Assembly: GCF_002776525.5 (NCBI RefSeq)
Contig: NC_045436.1
Location: forward strand, 8,182,515 to 8,246,514
Length of the DNA stretch: 64,000 nt
DNA from: Piliocolobus tephrosceles
Lineage: Eukaryota; Chordata; Mammalia; Primates; Cercopithecidae
Direction of reading: 5' to 3'
Positions 23,680 through 33,110 of the stretch are shown piece by piece (position 1 is the first letter of the stretch; every line of letters begins with the position of its first letter). The notes beneath the pieces were generated by a model. The model did not search any database. It saw only the letters and a program-made list of their open reading frames with translations, and was not told where the DNA came from. Both the position numbers and the translations under genes were made by a program.

Positions 23680-23742
23680 AGACCATCAATGCTAGGAAGA
23701 AACTGCATCAACTAATGAGGAAAATAACTGGCTAACACCATA

Positions 23743-26700
23743 ATGACAGGGTCAAACTCACACATAACAATACTAACCTTAAATGTAAATGGACTAAATG
23801 CTCCAATTAAAAGACACAGACTGGCAAATTGGATAAAGAGTCAAGACCCATCAGTGTGCTGTATTCAGGAGACCCATCTCACATGCAGAGACACATAGGC
23901 TCAAAATAAAGGGATGGAGGAAGATCTACCAAGCAAATGGAAAACAAAAAAAGGCAGGGGTTGCAATCCTAGTCTCTGATAAAACAGACTTTAAACCAGC
24001 AAAGATCAAAAGAGACAAAGAAGGCCATTACGTAATGGTAAAGGGATCAATTCAACAAGAAGAGCTAACTATCATATATATATATATAAAATATACACAC
24101 ATATACACACCCCCCCCAATACAGGAGCACCCAGATTCATAAAGCAAGCCCTGAGAGACTTACAAAGAGACTTAGAATCCCACACAAAAATAATGGGAGA
24201 CTTTAACACCCCACTGTCAACCTTAGACAGATCAACGAGACAGAAAGTTAACTAGGATATCCAGGAATTGAACTCAGCTCTGCACCAAGTGGACCTAGTA
24301 GACATCTACAGAACTCTCCACCCCAAATCAACAGAATATACATTCTTCTCAGCACCACATCACACTTATTCCAAAATTGACCACATAGTTGGAAGTAAAG
24401 CACTCCTCAGCAAATGTAAAAGAACAGAAATTATATCAAACTGTCTCTCTGACCACAGTGCAATCAAACTAGAATTCAGGATTAAGAAACTCACTCAAAA
24501 CTGCTCAACTACATGGAAAATGAACAACCTGCTCCTGAATGACTACTGGGTACATAACGAAATGAAGGCAGAAATAAAGATGTTCTTTGAAACCAAAGAG
24601 AACAAAGACACAACATACCAGAATCTCTGGGACACATTTCAAGCAGTGTGTAGAGGGAAATTTATAGCACTAAATGCCCACAAGAGAAAGCAGGAAAGAT
24701 CTAAAATTGACACCCTAACATCACAATTAAAAGGACTAGAGAAGCAAGAGCAAACACATTCAAAAGCTAGCAGAAAGCAAGAAACAATTAAGATCAGAGC
24801 AGAATTGAATGAGATAGAGACACAAAAAAACCTTCAAAAAATCAGTGAATCCAAGAGCTTGTTTTTTATAAAGATCAACAAAATTGATAGGCCACTAGCA
24901 AGACTAATAAGGAAGAAAAGAGAGAAGAATCAAATAGATGCAATAAAAAATTATAAAGGGGATATCACCACTGATTCCACAGAAATACAAACTACCATCA
25001 GAGAATACTATAAACACCTCTATGCAAATAAACTAGAAAACCTAGAAGAAATGGATAAATTCCTGGACACATACACCTTCCCAAGTCTAAACCAGGGAGA
25101 AGTTGAATCCCTGAATAGACCAATAACAGACTCTGAAATTGAGGCAATAATTAATAGCCTACCAACCAATAAAAGTCCAGGAACAGACGGATTCACAGCC
25201 AAATTCTACCAGAGGTACAAGGAAGAGCTGGTACCATTCCTTCTGAAACTATTCCAATCATTAGAGAAAGAGAGAATCCTCCCTAACTCATTTTATGAGG
25301 CCAGCATCATCCTGATACCAAAGCCTGGCAGAGACACAACAAAAAAAGAGAATTTTAGACCAATATCCCTGATGAACATTGATGCAAAAATTCTCAATAA
25401 AATACTGGCAAACCGAATCCAGCAGCACATCAAAAAGCTTATCCACCATGACCAAGTGGGCTTCATCCCTGGGATGCAAGGCTGGTTCAACATATACAAA
25501 TCAATAAACATAATCCAGCATATGAACAGAACCAAAGACAAAAATATGATTATCTCAATAGATGCAGAAAAGGCCTTTGACAAAATTCAACAGCCCTTCA
25601 TGATAGAAATTCTCAATAAATTCAGTATTGATGGGAAGTATCTCAAAATAATAAGAGCTATTTATGACAAACTCATAGCCAATATCATACTTAATGGGCA
25701 AAAACTGGAAGCATTCCCTTTGAAAACTGGCACAAGACAGGGATGCCCTCTCTCACCACTCCTGTTCAACATAGTGTTGGAAATTCTGGCCAGGGCAAGC
25801 AGGAGAAAGAAATAAAGGGTATTCAGTTAGGAAAAGAGGAAGTCAAATTGTCCCTGTTTGCAGATGACATGATTGTATATTTAGAAAACCCCATTGTCTC
25901 AGCCCAAAATCTCCTTAAGCTGATAAGCAACTTCAGCAAAGTCTCAGGATACAAAATCAATATGCAAAAATCACAAGCATTCTTATACACCAATAACAGA
26001 CAGACAGCAAAATCACGAGTGAACTCCCATTCACAATTGCTTCAAAGAGAATAAAATACCCAGGAATCCAACTTACAAGGGATGTGAAGGACCTCTTCAA
26101 GGAGAACTACAAACCACTGCTCAATGAAATAAAAGAAGACACAAACGAATGGAAGAACATTCCATGCTCATGGATAGGAAGAATCAATATCGTGAAAATG
26201 GCCATACTGCTCAAGATAATTTATAGATTCAATGTCATCCCCATCAAGCTACCAATGACTTTCTTCACAGAATTAGAAAAAAACTACTTTAAAGTTCATA
26301 TGGAACCAAAAAAGAACCCACATTGCCAAGACAATCCTAAGCCAAAAGAACAAAGCTGGAGGCATCACACTACCTGACTTCAAACTATATTACAAGGCTA
26401 CAGTAACGAAAACAACATGGTACTGGTACCAAAACAGAGATATAGACCAATGGAACAGGACAGAGCCCTCAGAAATAATACCAAACATCTACGACCATCT
26501 GATCTTTGACAAACCTGACAAAAACAAGAAATGGAAAAGGATTCCCTATTTAATAAATGGTGCTGGGAAAACTGGCTAGCCATATGTAGAGAGCTGAAAC
26601 TGGATCCCTTCCTTACACCTTATACAAAAATTAATTCAAGATGGATTAAAGACTTAAATGTTAGACCTAAAACCATAAAAACCCTAGAAGAAAACCTAGA

Positions 26701-27585
26701 CAATACCATTCAGGACATAGTCATGGGCAAGGACTTCATGTCTGAAACACCAAAAGCAAGGGCAACAAAAGCCAAAATTGACAAATTGGATCTAATTAAA
26801 CTAAAGTGCTCCTGCACAGCAAAAGAAACTACCATCAGAGTGAACAGGCAACCTACAGAACAGGAGAAGATTTTTGCAATCTACTCATCTGACAAAGCAC
26901 TAATATCTAGGATCTACAACCAACTCAAACAAATTTACAAGAAAAAAACAAACAACCCCATCAAAAAGTGGGCAAAGGATATGAACAGAGACACTTCTCA
27001 AAAGAAGACATTTTATGCAGCCAACAGACACATGAAAAAATGCTCATCATCACTGGCCATCAGCGAAATGCAAATCAAAACCACAATGAGATACCATCTT
27101 GCATCAGTTAGAATGGCAATCATTAAAAAGTCAGGAAACAACAGGTGCTGGAGAGGATGTGGGGAAACAGGAACACTTTTACACTGTTGGTGGGACTGCA
27201 AACTAGTTCAACCATTGTGGAAGACAGTGTGGCGATTCCTCAAGGATCTTGAACTAGAAATACCATTTGACCCAGCAATCCCATTACTGGATATATACAC
27301 AAATAATTGTAATTCATGCTGCTATAAAGACACATGCACATGTATGTTTATTGTGGCTCTATTCACAATAGCAAAGACTTGGAACCAACTCAAATGTCCA
27401 TCAATGATAGACTGGATTAAGAAAATGTGGCACATATACACCATGGAATACTATGCAGCCATAAAAAGGATGAGTTCATGTCTTTTGTAGGGACATGGAT
27501 GAAGCTGGAAACCATCATTCTCAGCAAACTATTGCAAGGACAGAAAACCAAACACTGCATGTTCTCACTCATACGTGGGAATTGA
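23743..27585 (+). pseudogene. L1 ORF2 (endonuclease / reverse transcriptase), inactivated
   Basis: ORF2p carries an N-terminal AP-type endonuclease, a reverse transcriptase and a C-terminal Cys-rich segment. The start ATG is at 23743 (MTGSNSHI) and the normal terminator is near 27583. A 2-base deletion gives a stop at 23896 (codon 52). A microsatellite grown at about 24073-24117 destroys the endonuclease. A deletion near 25795-25805 shifts frame within the RT, and more indels lie near 26010 and 26280. Surviving pieces show SDHSAIKLEF (endonuclease end), NFRPISLMN, FADD (25857-25868) and an intact C-x3-C-x7-H-x4-C motif (RCWRGCGETGTLLHCWWDC). The longest open stretch is 24268-25815 (515 codons). 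Confidence 0.95.
24073..24117. repeat. TA/CA microsatellite and C run inside L1 ORF2
   Basis: (TA)n passes into ATACACAC repeats and then a C9-type run where the family normally has a short non-repetitive segment. It arose after insertion and breaks the endonuclease frame. Confidence 0.9.
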
Positions 27586-27809
27586 ACAATGAGAACACCT
27601 GGACACCGGGTGGGGAACATCACACACCAGGGCCTATTGTAGGGTGGGGGGAGGGGGGAGGGATAGCATTAGGAGATATACCTAATGTAAATGATGAGTT
27701 AATGACTGCAGCACACCAACATGGCACATGTATACATATGTAACAAACCTGCACGTTGTGCACATGTACCCTAGAACTTAAAGTATAATAAATAAATAAA
27801 TAAATAAAT
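27586..27809 (+). other. L1PA 3'UTR and tail
   Basis: Contains the conserved polypurine tract (27642-27662) with four G runs (GGG, G6, G6, GGG), capable in principle of a G-quadruplex. It ends in AATAAA repeats that act as polyadenylation signal and tail. Confidence 0.9.
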
Positions 27810-27992
27810 AAAACCATTGAACTCATGGAGATAGAAAGTAGAAGGATGGTTACCAGGGGCTGGGAAGGTGGGGGGACTGGGGATGATCAATGGGCACAAA
27901 AATACAGTTACATAGAATGAATAAGGTCTAGCATTTGATAGCACAACAAAGTGATTACAGTCAACAATAATTTATTATACATTTAAAAATAT
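27810..27992 (+). mobile_element. Older L1 3'UTR, middle part
   Basis: Continues the L1 left at 21635: GAACTCATGGAGATAGAAAG, GGTTACCAGGGGCTGGGAAG, GTGATTACAGTCAACAATAA. Similarity passes into a younger L1 segment at 27993. Confidence 0.85.
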
Positions 27993-28318
27993 GATCTAAT
28001 TAAACTAAAGAGCTTCCACACAGCAAAAGAAACTATCATCAGAGTGAACAGGCAACCTATAGAATGGGAGAAAATTTTTGCAATCTATTCATCTGACAAA
28101 GGGCTAATATCCAGAACCTACAAACAACTCAAATAAATTTACAAGAAAAAAACAAACACCCCATCAAAAAGTGGGCGAAGGATATGAACAGACACTTCTC
28201 AAAAGAAGACATTTATGCAGCCAACAGACACATGAAAAAATGCTCATCATCTCTGGCCATCAGCGAAATGCAAATCAAAACTACAATGAGATACCATCTC
28301 ACATCAGTTAGAATGGCA
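27993..28318 (+). mobile_element. Internal L1PA ORF2 fragment without an L1 3' end
   Basis: 326 bases match L1PA ORF2 from GATCTAATTAAACTAAAGAG to GTTAGAATGGCA, corresponding to 26789-27118 in the neighbouring full-length copy. There is no 3'UTR, A tail or clear target-site duplication. The older L1 resumes at TAGAGTATAACTGG. It lacks some frame-breaking changes of the neighbouring copy (it reads GAACAGACACTT) but shares CAGCGAAATG and CATCAGTTA with it, unlike the copy at 58731 onward. Confidence 0.85.
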
Positions 28319-28500
28319 TAGAGTATAACTGGAATGTGTGCAGCACAAAGAAATGATAAACGCTTGAGCTGATGGATGCTCCACTTACCCTGATGTCATT
28401 ATTATGCATTGTATGTCTGTAGCGAGTACCTCATGTACCCCATAAATATATACACATACTTTGTTTCATCAAAATAAAAAATAAAGTAAAACAATAAGGA
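28319..28500 (+). mobile_element. Older L1 3'UTR, right part and tail
   Basis: AGAGTATAACTGGAATGTGT, GATGGATGCTCCACTTACCC and CTCATGTACCCCATAAATAT are the end of an L1PB/L1MA-type 3'UTR. It closes in an A-rich tail at about 28465-28496. Confidence 0.85.
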
Positions 28501-29480
28501 ATGTACTCATTGACAAAAAAAAAAAAAAAAAAAGTGTGAAACTGTAAGAAAGTAGTAAGTTCAAATCAAAGAAAGAAAAATGGCTTAAGGAACATATTGC
28601 TTCTACCAGAGTTGTAAGGCAGTCATATGGAAACTTAAACATTTTTACACTATTTTTTTCTTTTTCTAACTGAATATAAACCTACTTTAGTTTATTATGT
28701 TTTATATATCTTCTTATTTTTTCATATGTTTCTCAAAAGAAGAAAACATGTCAATACCTTAATAATAAAAATCCTGTTTGTTGGGATTTTCTCCCTGAGC
28801 CACTGTAAGAAGGACTGAGAATCTTGACAGGTTTTTTCTCATGAGACTCTCAGCCCATTTGTTCAGTACTTTTGCTTTTAGGAAAATTTTACTTAAGCAT
28901 TCCAACTTTGGGAACTGCTAAAACAAATTTCTAAAACTGATAGAAGTTTCTAAGTAGAAAAATGTTTATAAACATTTTTAATTTCATATTTTATCAGAAC
29001 AGTGGTTTATCTATAGTTTGAAAATTTCTGCAGCATCTCTAAGGATAAAATACAAGATAAACTATCCTACAGCCATAAAAAGATGCCTGCTTTTTATTTG
29101 AGCCAATACATACTATAAAGATTCCGATAATTATATTGGTGAAATAAATATATATATATATATATTTTTTTTTCTCTTTTTTTCTTTGTTTTTTCTCCAA
29201 AAGGAAAAAAAAGATAATAATAGATATAACAAGAAACTGGAATCTGTGATGTCATAAATCTAATAAAACGATAGAAAAGTTCTATCGTTTTATTAGGATA
29301 CACTATACACTATAAAGGATAGAACAAAACACTTTGTAAGTTATGCCTAATTAAAACAGAGCTTGGTGTCAGAGGGAACAGCTGATTTGCCTTATTTTAT
29401 TGTTTTAATTATTATTCAAGATTATAGAATTCATGTCTAATTGTATTTACTCATGATCAATAACAAAAAATATTGTAAAT
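28501..29480. other. Unique AT-rich sequence with a palindrome
   Basis: Contains a 19-base A run (28515-28533), a (TA)n run (about 29146-29164) and the perfect inverted repeat at 29260-29296. No gene or repeat family recognised. Confidence 0.5.
29260..29296. repeat. Perfect inverted repeat, 17-base arms, 3-base loop
   Basis: CTAATAAAACGATAGAA (29260-29276), loop AAG, then its exact reverse complement (29280-29296). The pairing stops sharply on both sides. It could extrude as a cruciform or form an RNA hairpin. I know of no mobile element with this sequence. Confidence 0.95.
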
Positions 29481-29495
29481 AAAATAATTGAAAAG

Positions 29496-29800
29496 GGGCC
29501 AGGCATGGTGGTTCACACCTGTTATCCCAGTGCTTTGGAAGGCTGAGGCAGGAGTATGTCTTGAGCCCAGGAATTCAAGACCAGCCTGAGCAATATGGAG
29601 AGACCCAGTTCCTAAAAAAATTTTTCTAAATTAGCTGGCTGTGGTGGCAACCACCTGCAGTCCCAGCTACTCAGGAGGCTGAAGAGGGAGAATCATTGGA
29701 GCCCAGGAGTTCAAGGTTACAGTGAACTGTGATCACACCACTGCACTCCAGTCTGAGCAACAGAGTGAAACTTGTCTCTAAAAAAAATATAAAATAAAAT
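29496..29800 (+). mobile_element. Old Alu (AluJ-like), sense
   Basis: Complete but diverged dimer: GGGCCAGGCATGGTGG, TTGAGCCCAGGAATTCAAGA, TGCAGTCCCAGCTACTCAGG, CTGCACTCCAGTCTGAGCAA. The tail is (AAAAT)n, flanked by an approximate repeat AAAATAATTGAAA / AAAATAATTAAAA (29481 and 29801). TTGAGCCCAGGA is typical of AluJ. Confidence 0.93.
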
Positions 29801-30219
29801 AAAATAATTAAAACAATCAATAGCATTTAATGAATGCCCACCGTTACTGTTCACGGACCCAGCAATAATTTATCTAGGAAATGGATGTAGTTGTTCTTCT
29901 GTCCCTTTCCTTTCTACTTTCCTGCCTCTAGTTTCCTTGAATTCCAAAGACACTAGGAAATGCACTACTCAGATATCCCACAGTGGTGAACACAATTGAA
30001 GAACAGCACTGGCTACTTCCTTTCTCAATCCACTGTCTCCTTTCCAGGTGGACCACAAATCCACAGAACACTGCCGATGGCACAGCAGAGGACAAAGGTA
30101 TGTCCACTCCTAAAAGACGGATGCCTCAGCTGGCCACGTTGGCTCAGGCTCTCCCATCAGCCAGGTCATCAGATCTGCACTGAACAGAAAGACGCTTCTT
30201 CCCCGGTGCCAATGCTCCT
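29801..30219. other. Unique spacer
   Basis: No feature recognised. The two overlapping frames at 29983-30262 have no domain. Confidence 0.45.
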
Positions 30220-30385
30220 GCCTTCCCCCATTTCACAGGGTCAGAACTTCACGGAGGCCTGAGGGCTTTCACCACCTTCTGTGGTTCCATCTCCTTTTCC
30301 CTTCACAGGGGTTGCCTCCAATAAATCTCCTGCAGATTGAATTGTGTCTTGTGTGCCTCAGAGACGACCCCAACTCACACCAACC
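30220..30385 (+). mobile_element. Possible LTR 3' end
   Basis: GGTTGCCTCCAATAAATCTC then CTGCAGATTGAATTGTGTCT and GAGACGACCCC resemble the AATAAA and R/U5 region of a mammalian retroviral LTR. The upstream part is not recognisable, so this is tentative. Confidence 0.3.
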
Positions 30386-30449
30386 CTGTTGGCATCCCCC
30401 TTAGGAAGCTTCTCTGCCTTTACCTACTTCACTGCCTACCAGAAACTAA

Positions 30450-30555
30450 CTTTCTTTCTTTCTCTCTTTCTTTTCTTCCTCTCTTTCTGTTTCTCTCTTT
30501 CTCTGTCTCTCTCTTTCTTCTTTCTCTTTCTCTCCTTGCTTCCTTCCTTTTCTCT

Positions 30556-30614
<59 letters not shown>

Positions 30615-30689
30615 CTCTCTCTTTCTTTCTCTTTTTCCTTTTCTCTCTCTTCTTTCTTTCTTTCATTCATTTTGTTTCTTTTCTTTGTC
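30450..30689. repeat. (TTTC)n polypyrimidine tract
   Basis: About 240 bases almost free of purines on the plus strand, with a near-pure CTTT core at 30556-30613. It lies at the tail end of an antisense Alu and is probably that element's expanded GAAA tail. Frames here encode Ser/Phe/Leu or Lys/Glu/Arg repeats and are not genes. Confidence 0.95.
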
Positions 30690-30905
30690 TCTGAGACAGG
30701 GTCTTTCTCTGTCACTCAGGATGTAGTGCAGTGGTGTGACCATGGTTCATTGCAGACTTGACCTCCCGAGCTCAAGTGATCCTCCCACCTCAGCCTCCTG
30801 AGTAGCTGCAACGACAAACATGCACCACCTTGCCTGGATAAGTTTTTTAAGAAATATTTGTAGAGATGGCGTCTTGCTAGGTTGCCCAGGCTGGTCTTGA
30901 ACTCT
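30690..30905 (-). mobile_element. Old Alu (AluJ-like), antisense, partial
   Basis: CTGAGACAGGGTCTTTCTCT, TCAAGTGATCCTCCCACCTC, TGAGTAGCTGCAACGAC and GTTGCCCAGGCTGGTCTTGA. The head end (most of the left monomer) is missing. Confidence 0.9.
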
Positions 30906-31718
30906 CTTTTATCTGTACACATCTCCTAAATCTACAGAGACTCTTAGTTAGGTCCGTTGCTGTCTGTTTTGTGTCCTGATTCTTCCTGAATGTCTAAAAC
31001 TGTGGCTGACACATAGTAGGTACTCAGTAAGTATTTATCAAATACATGAATTTGTATTTGAGTCAGTACTGAGAAAAGATACAAAAACAGTTCTGGAGCC
31101 TGGTTCTTTTCTGTAACATAGATACAATCTGACTCTTATTGTTCCTGACATCTAGTGGCAGGATGAAAAACTACCCTGAGACCAGAAATTATTTCATTGG
31201 CTGGCTAAATCACACACCACAGAAAATGTCAAAAGGCCTACTCCTCAGCGTCTATACAACTTTTACAGGGTTTGTACACCTTTCGGATTCCTAACTGGTT
31301 GTGTATTCATCAGTGAGAAACCAGGTAAATTCTAGCACGCAAGACAGAAATCCAGTGCAGAAAGGGGAACCAACCCCAGGCTGGAAAATGAGTTAGAAAA
31401 TAGGCTGAACCTCACCATGACAGAGATTCTACAATCCTTACATTCTATTCTATCCACTGATGGAAGTAAAATGTACACGCAAAGGCACAACACTGTCAAC
31501 AACTTGCAGTATAGTAGCAACAGGATGTAGAATATAAATAAGTCAGATTTTTAATTTCCAGGCTTATCATGGTCAACCAGCCCACTTGAAATCAACAAGA
31601 AGCTTAAACAAGGACCTGGTGAACTATATGCATACCATGTTCTCACCTCGGAGGACCAGACGCAAACATGAGAAACAGCAGGGCAGCAGAGAGAACTCAC
31701 ATTTGTTGTTGCTGGATT
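30906..31718. other. Unique spacer with a MIR-like remnant
   Basis: TGGCTGACACATAGTAGGTA and CTCAGTAAGTATTTATC (about 31000-31045) match the 3' end of MIR or L2. The rest is unrecognised. Confidence 0.5.
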
Positions 31719-31846
31719 CTTTTTTGTTTTAGAGACGGGGGTTTCGCTATGTGGCCCAGGCCGATCTTGAACTCCTGGGCTCAAGTGATGGTCCCACCTA
31801 GGCCTCCCAAAGTGCGGGGATTATAGGCATGAGCCACTGCACCAGC
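31719..31846 (-). mobile_element. Monomeric Alu left arm (FLAM-like), antisense
   Basis: A T-rich tail, then AGAGACGGGGGTTTCGC, TGAACTCCTGGGCTCAAGTG and GGGATTATAGGCATGAGCC, about 118 bases in all. This is one left monomer with its own tail, as in free left Alu monomers that predate dimeric Alu. Confidence 0.8.
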
Positions 31847-31879
31847 AAAAACCGACTTTCATTACTTTTCTCCTTGCTA

Positions 31880-32000
31880 TTACTATGCATTCAATAAATA
31901 TTTAGTTTTTAAGTGTCAACTCTGTTCCAGGTACTGTTCTAGGCTTTTGAGGTACACAAATAACAGAACAGACAACAATTCCTACCCGTGGGGAGCTGAA
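31880..32000 (+). mobile_element. Ancient L2- or MIR-class relic, sense
   Basis: TTCAATAAATATTTAG, then TTCCAGGTACTGTTCTAGGC and AACAGAACAGACAACAATTC match the common L2-type pattern 'tgccaggcactgttctaggc..aaacagacaaaaatccctgcc'. Confidence 0.6.
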
Positions 32001-32395
32001 GCCTCTCATTCCTCTAATCCTCCAAAGGACTGCGACTTTACAGGTGCCTTCGCATGACAAGGATATGCCCTTTGTGTCACAGGAAACAAAGCCGGCTCTT
32101 GGGAATGACAAGATCTGTGGGAGCTTTGAAAGGATTAGGGAAGTGGGATCTGTTTGTTGGTGTGGGACATTCTATTAAACCAGCTACTCCAAACTGTTGA
32201 ATAAAGTGTCAGATTTTCTGCGAGGGCTGTATTGCCTGAGAAAGAAATATGTCAGCACAAGATAGTTCCCGGGGTAATAAAGGTCCTAGGTACCAGATTT
32301 CCCTGAGGAGTTTGCATAGGGTTGGGGTGGGTCACACAGGGTCTGCAACTGCAAAAGGAAGCACGAGGATATGTGGACCCCAAGACAGCAGCAGT
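32001..32395. other. Unique spacer
   Basis: No feature recognised. Confidence 0.45.
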
Positions 32396-32411
32396 AAAAG
32401 AAGTAGTTGGC

Positions 32412-32718
32412 GGTCAGGTGTAGTGGATCATGCCTGTAATCCCAGCACTTTGGGAGGACAAGGGGTGGATCACCTGAGGTCAGGAGTTCCAGACCAGCCT
32501 GGCCAACATGGTGAAACCCCATCTCTACTAAAATACATTAAAAAAAAAAAAAAAAAAGTATCTGGGCGTGGTGGCGGGCGTCTGCAATCCCAGCTACTTG
32601 GGAGGCTGATGCAGGAGAATCACTTGAACCCAGGAGGCAGAGATTGCAGTGAGCCGAGATTGCGCCACTGCACTCTAGCTTGGGCAAGAAGAGACAAACT
32701 CTGTCAAAAAAAAAAAAA
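32412..32718 (+). mobile_element. Alu SINE, sense, with target-site duplication
   Basis: Complete Alu with an expanded middle A tract (32540-32556) and an A tail. The exact 16-base repeat AAAAGAAGTAGTTGGC flanks it at 32396-32411 and 32719-32734. Confidence 0.97.
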
Positions 32719-32999
32719 AAAAGAAGTAGTTGGCATGGCATGAGTGACTGCCCACAACCCTTCCTATGGGAAAACACAGGCCCTGAACCTGTCAACTATA
32801 GAAAAGGATGAGAAAAACTGCTAGATGCTTGATCATTCCTTTACTCATATTTTAAGAAACTCAATGCATTTCCTGTTTTCTGATGTAATAAATGATGTTT
32901 TTTCTGTTTTCATCTCTTAGAAAGCATGTCTCTGACAAGTAAGTTGGCCAAAGGTGCTATGGGCTTTGTCAACAGAAGATGAAGATATGATCTCCACAT

Positions 33000-33110
33000 C
33001 TTCATAGTTTTATAACCCTGGACAGATTATTTCGCCTTTCGGATCCTCAGTCTCCTTACTTGTACAGTGAGCAATTACAGTATTTACCTAAATTCGATAT
33101 TATTCATAGA
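33000..33110 (+). mobile_element. MIR SINE fragment, sense
   Basis: TAACCCTGGACAGATTATTT, GATCCTCAGTCTCCTTACTT and GTACAGTGAGCAATTACAGT follow the MIR core order (ACCTTGGGCAAGTTAC..CCTCAGTTTCCTCATCTG). Confidence 0.6.

Larger units (their letters stand above)
21636..27809 (+). mobile_element. Full-length L1PA-type LINE-1, sense, dead
   Basis: A complete 6.17-kb L1 with 5'UTR, ORF1, inter-ORF spacer, ORF2, 3'UTR with G-rich tract, and an AATA-rich tail (27787-27809). It sits inside an older L1. The flanking direct repeat is AAAATCATTGA (21625-21635) and AAAACCATTGA (27810-27820), one mismatch. Both ORFs are broken, so it cannot move autonomously. The exact L1PA subfamily needs an alignment. 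Confidence 0.96.

Noticed and set aside
24268..25815. 515-codon frame, the longest closed frame in the window
   Set aside because: A fragment of L1 ORF2 (end of endonuclease plus much of the reverse transcriptase), bounded by frameshifts on both sides. It is not an intact gene.
30337..30726. 129-codon Ser/Leu/Phe-rich frame with apparent membrane segments, and Lys/Glu frames on the other strand
   Set aside because: Encoded by the (TTTC)n tract. The composition is a repeat artefact.
31130..31165. Second possible CTCF site (CATCTAGTGGCAGG)
   Set aside because: The spacing between the AG and GGC parts is one base short of the core pattern and several positions mismatch.
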